A stretch of DNA of 7,097 nt, from assembly GCA_946002345.1 (NCBI GenBank), contig CAMFZA010000086.1, forward strand, positions 1-7,097, in the 5' to 3' direction. Below are positions 1 through 7,097 of this stretch, in pieces. A program made the position numbers and the translations under genes. The stretch comes from an uncultured Phascolarctobacterium sp. Lineage in GTDB: Bacteria; Bacillota; Negativicutes; Acidaminococcales; Acidaminococcaceae. Position 1 is the first letter of the stretch; the number at the start of each line of letters is the position of its first letter. Below the pieces are notes generated by a model that did no database searches, had not been told where the DNA came from, and saw nothing but the letters and a program-made list of their open reading frames with translations.

Positions 1-2
1 TA

Positions 3-80
3 TTCCCCTACGTTGGAGGAGCAGTTATGACTGTCGCTGGAGCAGATATCCCCATCGATCAATATAACAATCAGATGTAA
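3..80 (+). pseudogene. In-frame 5' segment of the giant adhesin, ended by TAA
   Basis: Positions 3-77 encode 25 residues (FPYVGGAVMTVAGADIPIDQ then YNNQM), followed by TAA at 78-80, in exactly the same frame as the 7-kb ORF that follows. The stretch YVGGAVMTVAGAD faintly resembles the YGDYPDAMTVTSD segment of the large ORF (about 2688-2726), at a roughly comparable place before a unit boundary. The simplest reading is that this is the same gene, cut by a nonsense codon or a sequence error. It could instead be the C-terminal end of a separate upstream gene that shares the frame by chance. Either way, the large ORF downstream lacks a recognisable start and signal peptide. Confidence 0.5.
78..80 (+). 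other. In-frame TAA interrupting the giant reading frame
   Basis: TAA is preceded by ATG (75-77) and followed by GCT GCA. It is the only stop in this frame over 2,365 codons. The next possible in-frame start codons (TTG at 87, TTG at 252, TTG at 273, GTG at 456, ATG at 642) lack a purine-rich ribosome binding site at a suitable distance and lie inside passenger-type sequence. Translation restarting here to give an exported protein is therefore unlikely. Confidence 0.8.
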
Positions 81-251
81 GCTGCATTGCCAGCTGAAAA
101 TAGCACAATCAATGTCAATGTAAAAGAGAATAATGCGGGCCTCTTAACTGGTTCTGGCAATAAAGTAGCTATAAAAGGTAATGTTGTCGTTGGCGATGGG
201 GCTGTAAATAGTGTAGACCTTGATGGCCAAAATGGTGCTATTAACCTTGCC
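81..251 (+). repeat. Repeat unit 0, C-terminal tail only
   Basis: This is the rung-rich tail that precedes a paired-Trp signature in the other units. It contains STINVNV, KVAIKGNVVVGDG and AINLALDNAESNLTG, comparable to the DVLVNIKGN...LGLANAESSWTG stretch before unit 6. Its codons include TTA and TCA, unlike the block that starts around 360. Confidence 0.55.
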
Positions 252-3200
252 TTGGATAATGCTGAATCAAATTTGACCGGTGTTATTTATAATCAATATG
301 GAATCGATGGTATTGTAGCAGACAATGTAGTATTTACAGGTGCATCTAATTTATTATTACAAAATGGTGCATCTTGGAGTAATGAGGTTTATGGTGGAAT
401 AGATGGACCGCATTATGGTGGCCTTGAATACACCGGTAGCTTTGTTTCCAACTTCGTGGGTGGCAGCAATACCTCTACCGCTGGCAACATCTTCCAAAAG
501 GATACCAATCCGCTGACTATCAATAACTACAGCGGCGTGACCAATATTTTCTATGCCCATACTGGCGATGGTACTGCCAGGGATAATTATGCAGCTGGTG
601 ACACCATTGTTAATAATGAAGCTGAGGGCTCTAGCATTTACATGCTCACTGATAATAGCAATATTACAGTGGAGAATAGAACCCAGGTTAATAAGGTTTT
701 GAACGCTTTGGCAGGCAAGCTTGTTTATACTGGCTTTGTTGGTGGCAAAGAAGATAATCTCCAAGGCATGGTGGGTATTGCCGAAGGCCTGACCAGCTCT
801 AGCGCTGTAAAGGTTGTTAAGGGCATTAGCTTTAGCGAAGAGGATGGTCGTGGCTCCTACAGCACAGGTGAACATGGTAGCGATACCTTCAATGCTCCTA
901 TTACCGGTACTGAAGCTGATACGGAATATTTTGTTGCAGGCGTGACCAGCGACTATAGCGACTATACCTTTGATCCTTTGGATTATGAAAGCAAAAAGGT
1001 AACCATCCTTTCCCTCGAGCAACCTGGTATTATCTTTAATAGTGGCAAGGATGTTTATATTAATGCTCCACTGCTGAATATCGAGGCCAATGGTGGTATT
1101 ACTGCTGCTAGAGATGCCAAAAATCCCTGGATGGGCAGCTATTTGAGTATTAACACCATCAACGAAGAGGGTGCTAGCGGCAAGGTTATTATCCATAAGG
1201 AAACTGGTGACGCTATCAACGCTTCCGCTGATGTACGCATTTACGGTCAAGCTGAAATTACCTCCGGTGGCAATGGCTTGGTTGCTACTATTGTAGGCAC
1301 CAACCCCGGTTCCATCGAAATCACTAAGGGCACCACTATTCAAGCCGAAAATCATGGCATTTTGGCCGAGGGTGGCTCTGTAATGCTGGATTCCGGCTAT
1401 AATAATATCGTTGCCAAGGGCAAGGGTGACGCTATTCATGCTGTTGCTGTGGAAGTTGACCCGGCAGGTACTGCTTATAAGACCGGCGGGTACGTTTACG
1501 TTGAAGGCGGCAACATTGAATCCACTGAAGGCAAGGCTGTTTACAGTGATGGCGGTACTATTTATATCAACGCTGGCGGCAACCACACCACCACTATGAA
1601 GGGCGATGTGGAAGCAAGCAACGGCTCTCAAGTTAATATCAAGCTGACCGATGCTGATTCCCTGTGGAAAGGCCATTTGAGCAACACTGACTCCAATGTG
1701 GAACTGACGCTGACCAATGATGCCCAATGGCTCAATGGTGACGGCGCAATGCGGGTGAACAGCGTCTATGGCGCTGAAGCCTTGGACAGTGCAGCTAATA
1801 TTTTCCGTGGTAAAGGGGATTTGACCATTGATTATTTGAGCCGCGCCATGTACATCTCCTACGCTCATGAGGGCGATGGTGACAAGGTAGGGGATTATGC
1901 TGCTTATGGCGACACCATCATCAAGAGCGCCGAAGCTGGCTCTGTAGTAAAGCTGATTACCAACAAGAACGATAAATTTGATGTTGAAAAGATTGACACC
2001 TATAAGGGTGTTCTGGATGCATTGGCTCAAAAGCTGGTTTACAGTGGCTTCAAGAGTGGCGAGCGTAACCTGAACGGTTATGTGGCCATTGCCGAAGGCT
2101 TGACCTCCTCCAGCGCTGAGCTTACCGTTAACACCATTACCTTTAGTAATGAAACCGGTCGTGGCAGTTATATAGAGGTTCATGAAAACGGTATCACTGG
2201 TACAGATGAGGATATTCGCTATAATGAAAAGGGCGAGGTTACCGGTGAATATAATACCTATGAGTTCGGATCCCAGAACGGCGTCAATATGGTTATTCCC
2301 AACGTCATGCTGCAGGTTGTGGACAAGCCCCTGGATGTAACCATCAACAGCGTGGAAGCACTGGACTTCAAGGAAAAAGTATATGTTTCTCCTGACAATA
2401 CTGTAACCATCAATGCGCCTAAGGGCATTAACATTAACAACGGCTGGATTAATGCTATTGATAGCGCTGGCGGCAAGATTGTTCTTAATGGTGCTGTGAA
2501 TGTTTATACCGCAGGCAAGGGCCTTGTGGCTGATACTGTGGTTAAGACTGAGGCTCAAAAACAACTGAATCGTGCAGGTGTGATTGACATCAATGAAAGC
2601 GCGAATATTACTTCCTATGGTGAGTCGGTCTTCGCTAATGGTGGTACCATCAACATCAATAAGGGCGGCAAATTTAGCACCCTTTATGGCGATTATCCTG
2701 ATGCCATGACCGTAACCAGCGATACTATCGTGGCTATGGAAAAGGTTGTAACTCCTTATGGTGATGCTTCCGAGGCAGAGCTATACCAAGGCGTTGTAAA
2801 TATTAAGGGTGATGCAGATAACCGTATTAATATTCAGAGCAACAGCAATGCTCTCTATAGTGAAGGCGGTATCATCAATATCAACCAAGATAACGCTGCA
2901 ACGGTGATCATGACTGGCTTTATTTCCGGCCATGCATCCGAAAATGGCACTGCTCCTGAATTTAATGTAAATCTGACTAATGAAAACTCCCGTTGGGAAG
3001 GTCGCATCCGTGTGGATGACAAAGCTCAAGTTAACCTGACTCTGCAAGATGGCGGTACCTGGGCAACCTATCGTTATTATCAAGCTGATAATAATACTCC
3101 GCAATTATACTTGAACAATCGCGTTAGCAATTTTGTGGGTAGCACTGGTGACCAAAAAGCCGGCATTATCCGCATGACCGATTATATCGATTTGAACCTT

Positions 3201-6200
3201 GAAAATTATAGTGGCAACACTATTGTATATTATGGCCATTTGATGGGCTACGATGGCACTGAAAAATGGCATTATGAGGATGGCGTGCAAAAGGCTGACG
3301 TACATGTTGGCTCCGCTGCTAAAGGCTCCGTTATTACTGTGATGACCGATAAGGATGACATTAACCTGAATAATCAAGAGCAAGTTAACAAGGTTTTGAA
3401 TACCTTGGCAAGCTTCCTGGTTTACGATGGTTATGTTAAGGGCGAACGCAATTTGACTGGTCAAGTGGCTATTGCCCAAAGCCTCACTGCCTCCGATATG
3501 TGGGCTGTACTGCCTGAAGCTGAAAAGATGAGCTTTGATGAGACAACTGGTCGTGGCTACTATGTGGGCGTGCTGCCGGGCGTTTACAAATCTGCAATCA
3601 CTGGTACCAGTGCTGATACTGAGTATAGTGATAGGGGAGTTGTAACAAATCAAGATCCCATGACTGATGCTTACATTTATAACCAATATGACTTTACGGC
3701 AGCAGCCAATGGTAATTTGGTAGTAGTTCCCAATATTGCTATCGAATATGGTAACAATGTAACTGTAAACAGTGAAGTAGATATGCAGGTTGATGGTGGC
3801 ATCAAGGTACTGTATGCAAAAGAATTGACTATGAATGGTGCTGAAGGAACCACACTAAACATTGATACTGAAGGAGCAGCTGCTGTAACTACTAGCGGTG
3901 GCACTGTTAATATCAATAGCGATGTGGATATCAAGAGCACTGGTAATGGTCTGGAATCCATCTATACTGAAAGAGATATGGGTGTTAGACCCGTATATAT
4001 TACCGTAACAGGTGACGTAACCGCCGAAACTGTTGGCAATGCAGTACTCTCCAATGGTGGTTATGTAACTATCGATGGCGTAGTAGATTTGAAGTCTGAA
4101 GCAGATACAGTTGTAGCTAAGGCTAAGGCATTGAGCTTTGAAAATGGCAATGCAAAAGTTGCTATTCAAGGTGGCTCTATTTCCTCTAAAAATGGTTATG
4201 CAATTTACAACGAAGGCTCTGATGTTAAAGTTAACGATGGTGGCACAACCACAACTGTTATCAATGGCAACATTTATCAGAAGGACGTTTCTGTAGGTGC
4301 TGATTGGCATACTTCTTATTATGCTCCTACTACTACCTTGAAGCTTACCGACGCTGACTCTGCGTGGAAAGGTAGCCTTGAAACTTCTGGTAGCAATACC
4401 TTTAACCTGACCTTGCAAAATGGCGCAACCTGGACTGATGCTGTAGTAGCAAATAACGCTGGCAATACTATTTCCAGATTCACTGGCAGCACTGGCGAGC
4501 AAGCAGCTGGCAATATTTTCCGCAACGCTACTCGCAATTTGACTATCAATAATTATAGTGGAAACACTAATATTTATTATGAACATGCTGCAACAGAAAA
4601 CGGCGGAATTACCTTTGCTGCAGGCGATACCATTATTAATAGCGCAGCAGCTGGTTCTAATGTGACCTTAATTACCCAAAAAGGTAACATTGATGTCACT
4701 GTAGAAGAGCAAGTCAATACAGCATTGAATGCTTTGGCAAATAAACTTTTGTATCATGAGTTTGTAAATGATGTTCATAACTTAACTGGTAAAGTTGCCA
4801 TTGCAGAAGGACTAACCACTCAAAGTCAACTATCTGTTGTAGGAGATATTAATTTTGATGCAACAGGCAGAGGCGTTTATGGTACTGTTACCCCTGTGAA
4901 ATATGCAAATGGTATTGCTGGCAGCTCTGCAGATACAGAATACTATGAAGCTAACATTACAACTGATTATACGAATTATAACTTTACTGTATTTGATGAA
5001 AACAGCAAAGTATATGTTCCCTTTATCGACATTTCTTATATTCCCAATGACAGCTCCTCTATTAGGGATTTAACTATTTCTAATCCTGAAGGTACTCTTG
5101 TTGTAAATAATACCACCAAGGACGTGGCCGTAAAAACCCATACTAGAAATATTACATTCAATGATGATGTATTAATCAACAGTACTGGGGTAGGCCTGTA
5201 TGCAGAGTCTAATGTATCTCCCATGTACTCTGATACAATTAAAGCTAATAAGCTATTGACTATTTCTAGTGCTGGCAATGGCTTTGAGGCACATGGCGGC
5301 TGGATTTACCTCAATGGTGGGGTAGACATTACTTCTGGTGCAGATGCAATTCATATCGAGCATAAAGTTGAAAACGGCACTCAAGCTCAGATGGACATGA
5401 CTGTATCTGGCGGTAGCATTAAATCTACAGCTCAAAATGGTAATGCCATTTATGTAGCAGGCGGCAACGGTATCAAGGTCAATGCAGGAACCAACAATAA
5501 GGTAGCAATTGATGGTAATATCTCCTTACAACGTGGTACAACCGGTTCTAATGGCAGTGCAAAGGGTAGTGCAACCATCAACCTCAATACTGAAGATTCC
5601 TACTGGAATGGTAATCTTGTAGTATTCGCTGAAGACATGGGCTATAGCAATATGAATTTGACACTAGCCAATGGTGCAACATGGAGACAAAATGCTCAAC
5701 AAGAAGCTAGTCAAATAGAAACCTTTGCAGGTGGCAACAGTGTTGAAAATGCTGGCAATATTTATCGTGCAGGCTCTGGCGATATGACCATTAAGTCTTA
5801 TAGTGGATTTGCTAATATCTTCTATGGTCATGAATCTAGCGATCCTGTTAAGATGATTGGTGGCGATACCATTATTAATAATGCAGTCTATGGCTCTAGC
5901 ATTTCCTTAATCACTGATAATACAGGTGTAAATACTACAAACTATGAGGATGTTTTAAGTGCGTTGGCTGCTAAATTGGTATATACCGATGCTGGAAACA
6001 ATGCATCTAACCTTAAGGGTAAAGTATCAATTGCTGAGGGCTTAACAACTGCTGATGTAGTGAAGTACTTCGGTACGCTTGGCTACGATGATAATGGTAG
6101 AGGCGTAGTATCTAATAGTGAAGCGGAATTGACTCAAACTACTATAGATTCAACTATTACTGGTAACTATACCTTCACACATGATATCAACAACATCAAT

Positions 6201-7097
6201 ACTACCAATACAGAAGCAATAAAACTAGGTGCGGATAACTACAATTTGGATGCCACCGGTAAAGTGGTTAATATTAACGTTACATCTGATTCTGGTACCA
6301 ATGCTCTTGTCTATGATTCTGGAACTAAACGGAATGCAAAACTTAATGTTAACGCAAACGATATAAGTATAGCTTTGAATGCAGCCGGCAATGCATCCGC
6401 AGTATCTGTTGTAGGTTACAATACCACAACATTCAATAGTGATATGGATATCATTGCAAAGACTACTGCTGGAAATCACGTAACTGGTATTTACTTGGGT
6501 AAGAATTCCTACAGTTACAATAAAGCAATTATTAACGGCAATCTTACCATGCGTGATGGTGAAGATGGTTATGGTGTAACCAATGGCAATACTATTGGTA
6601 ATACTATTGACGCAAATTACAATGTTGCAGGTATTGACGTTAATTGCTTTGACTTAGATATCAAGGGCTTGATTGACCTCAAAGTTGATGGAACTGGCTT
6701 AGTTGTTAGAAATTCTGCAAGCGATAGTGGTCGCGTAAATATCAAAGGTGGTTCCATTGAGGTTAATAGAAATCCTGTGGAGGGTATCTATAATTATGCT
6801 ATTGAAGCCTACAATGGCGGTAAGAACATCCAATTCAACTCTTCCGCTGCGTCCGATGTATTGGTAAATATTAAGGGCAATATTGGCCTGTTAACTCCTG
6901 GAAGGTCTGGCAATATTCTTAACCTTGGTTTGGCAAATGCCGAATCTTCTTGGACTGGCGTAATGCATGACGTCAATGGTACTTCTACTGTAACACTGAA
7001 GAACGGCGCAACGTGGAACAACGAGCTGTGGGGACCGACGTATGATGCAGCTGGTGCATTCCTAGGCAGCGTTATTGATATCTTTCTTTGTGGTAGC
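81..7097 (+). CDS. Giant repetitive beta-helix surface adhesin, probable autotransporter passenger (partial)
   Basis: One frame stays open for 2,339 codons and leaves the window without a stop. The protein is built of five full tandem units of 413-464 residues plus two partial ones. Each has a paired-Trp motif (LTDADSxWxG then NLTLxNGAxW, second Trp codons at 375, 1728, 3060, 4431, 5682 and 7014), a helix-like QVNKVLNALA element, NLTGxVAIAEGLT, and mostly a GRGxY/ITGTxADTEY linker. Between these lie short Asn/Gly-rich strand-turn rungs typical of secreted parallel beta-helices. Only two Cys codons occur (6645 and 7089), as is usual for exported passengers. By analogy it would sit on the outer surface of a diderm cell and act in adhesion or aggregation, which is inference. 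Signal peptide and C-terminal barrel or anchor lie outside the window. The first in-frame ATG after the upstream TAA is at 642, inside repeat 1, so no true start is present. It could instead be another type of large surface repeat protein. Confidence 0.88.
252..1643 (+). repeat. Repeat unit 1 (464 residues), divergent first motif
   Basis: It opens with LDNAESNLTG, where the first signature Trp is replaced by Leu. The second motif, NLLLQNGASW (Trp at 375), lies 41 codons from the unit start, against 28-33 in the other units, so roughly a dozen residues are extra. Then follow AGNIF and LTINNYSG, the helix-like element with NLQGMVGIAEGLT (684-794), GRGSY (849-860) and ITGTEADTEY (900-929). The long rung region, about 1000-1640, contains SLEQPGIIFNSGKDVYINAP and many GG turns. 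Confidence 0.8.
1644..2972 (+). repeat. Repeat unit 2 (443 residues)
   Basis: It begins LTDADSLWKG (Trp at 1665), then ELTLTNDAQW (Trp at 1728), AANIFRGKGDLTID and YGDTIIKSAEAGS. The helix-like element is diverged to TYKGVLDALAQKLVY, followed by NLNGYVAIAEGLT (1998-2105), then GRGSY (2160-2171) and ITGTDEDIRY (from 2193). The rung region runs to NVNLTNENSRW. Synonymous codons are strongly GC3-leaning: AAC, ACC, GGC, CTG. Confidence 0.82.
2973..4343 (+). repeat. Repeat unit 3 (457 residues)
   Basis: It begins LTNENSRWEG (Trp at 2994), then NLTLQDGGTW (Trp at 3060), NFVGSTGDQKAG, the helix-like element QVNKVLNTLASFLVY with NLTGQVAIAQSLT (3381-3488), GRGYY (3552-3563) and ITGTSADTEY (from 3597). 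The linker after ADTEY is longer than in the other units (about 3627-3698). Rungs follow from VVVPNIAIEYG to VINGNIYQK. Codon preference begins to shift toward A/T-ending synonyms within this unit. Confidence 0.82.
4344..5582 (+). repeat. Repeat unit 4 (413 residues), shortest full unit
   Basis: It begins LTDADSAWKG (Trp at 4365), then NLTLQNGATW (Trp at 4431), FTGSTGEQAAGNIF, LTINNYSG, GDTIINSA, the helix-like element QVNTALNALANKLLY with NLTGKVAIAEGLT (4710-4817), GRGVY (4869-4880) and GSSADTEYY (about 4920-4946). The rung region is shorter than in units 1-3, accounting for the reduced length. Use of TTA, CTA, TCA and AGA rises here. Confidence 0.82.
5583..6929 (+). repeat. Repeat unit 5 (449 residues), ADTEY linker lost
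   Basis: It begins LNTEDSYWNG (Trp at 5604), then NLTLANGATW (Trp at 5682), FAGGNSVENAGNIY, GGDTIINNA, a shortened helix-like element YEDVLSALAAKLVY with NLKGKVSIAEGLT (5943-6047), and GRGVV (6099-6107). The linker is reduced to STITGNYTF (about 6150-6176) with no ADTEY motif. The rung region, about 6200-6920, holds the first cysteine of the ORF (codon 6645-6647, in DVNCFDLD). Confidence 0.8.
6930..7097 (+). repeat. Repeat unit 6, N-terminal 56 codons only
   Basis: It begins LANAESSWTG (Trp at 6951), then TVTLKNGATW (Trp at 7014). It ends at FLCGS, at the place where other units have FVGGS, FVGST, FTGST or FAGGN. The window cuts it there, so at least one further unit is expected downstream. 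Confidence 0.75.

Noticed and set aside
15..29. GGAGGAG followed by five bases and ATG at 27-29, resembling a ribosome binding site and start
   Set aside because: It would give only 17 residues before TAA at 78. The peptide is not a signal sequence, and the GGA GGA are Gly-Gly codons of the continuous upstream frame. A short leader peptide is possible but unsupported.
78..80. TAA read as a sense codon through an alternative genetic code
   Set aside because: TAA appears once in over 2,300 codons of this frame, whereas a reassigned codon should recur. There is no other sign of recoding.
1411..1599. Small plus-strand frame of 62 codons, and minus-strand frames at 2258-2476, 3677-3961, 4319-4549, 5036-5278, 5253-5435, 6225-6479 and 6809-7021
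   Set aside because: All lie inside the large gene in other frames. None has a recognisable domain or a gene context of its own.
357..2564. 735-codon open frame on the minus strand
   Set aside because: It is exactly codon-aligned with the plus-strand gene, so its stops correspond to sense TTA, CTA and TCA. It is open only because that region almost never uses these codons. It has no start context, and the plus strand shows clear repeat motifs conserved at protein level.
1599..2819. KGD tripeptides (MKGDVEAS, GKGDLT, IKGDAD) as integrin-binding motifs
   Set aside because: Gly-Asp after Lys is expected by chance in a Gly/Asp/Lys-rich rung protein, and the positions are not conserved between units.
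2781..4586. Further minus-strand frames at 2781-3104, 3105-3686 and 3855-4586
   Set aside because: They lie in the same codon-aligned antisense register and are bounded by sense CTA or TTA codons at 2781, 3105 and 3855. They are composition shadows of the adhesin gene.
1..7097. CRISPR array, tRNA, rRNA, insertion sequence, promoter or terminator
   Set aside because: No short regular repeat-spacer pattern, RNA gene, inverted-repeat element, or hairpin with a T-run was found. Apart from the first 80 bases, the window is uninterrupted coding sequence.

Overview
The window is almost entirely one enormous open reading frame on the + strand. Every codon from 81 to 7097 is open (2,339 codons), and the frame runs off the right edge without a stop. 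It encodes a repetitive, Asn/Gly/Ala/Thr/Val-rich, almost cysteine-free protein. Its composition and short strand-turn periodicity look like the right-handed beta-helix passenger region of a giant autotransporter-type or other large surface adhesin. Neither end of the protein is here: there is no signal peptide, translocator barrel or anchor, so the function call rests on passenger-type sequence only.

Layout: positions 3-77 read in the same frame as the large ORF and end in TAA at 78-80. From 81 onward come the tail of one repeat unit (81-251), five full units of about 413-464 residues (252-1643, 1644-2972, 2973-4343, 4344-5582, 5583-6929) and the first 56 codons of a sixth (6930-7097). A full unit contains, in order: (i) a paired tryptophan signature, LTDADSxWxG followed by NLTLxNGAxW; (ii) an AGNIF...LTINNYSG...GDTI strand block; (iii) a predicted short helix, QVNKVLNALAxKLVY, followed by NLTGxVAIAEGLT; (iv) a GRGxY...ITGTxADTEY linker; (v) a stretch of short GNG/GG beta-helix-like rungs leading to the next unit.

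Organism: long, Cys-poor passenger repeats of this style, moderately AT-rich DNA and codon use resembling low-to-mid GC Firmicutes suggest a diderm Firmicute of the Negativicutes (for example gut Phascolarctobacterium, Dialister or Veillonella relatives). This is an inference from memory of such proteins, not the result of a search.

The most notable points are the in-frame stop at 78-80 with no credible start after it, a sharp change in synonymous codon use along the gene that suggests a mosaic, and the regularly inserted helix-like element in an otherwise beta-rich protein. No RNA genes, mobile elements, CRISPR arrays, promoters or terminators could be supported. The long minus-strand ORFs are codon-aligned shadows of the large gene.
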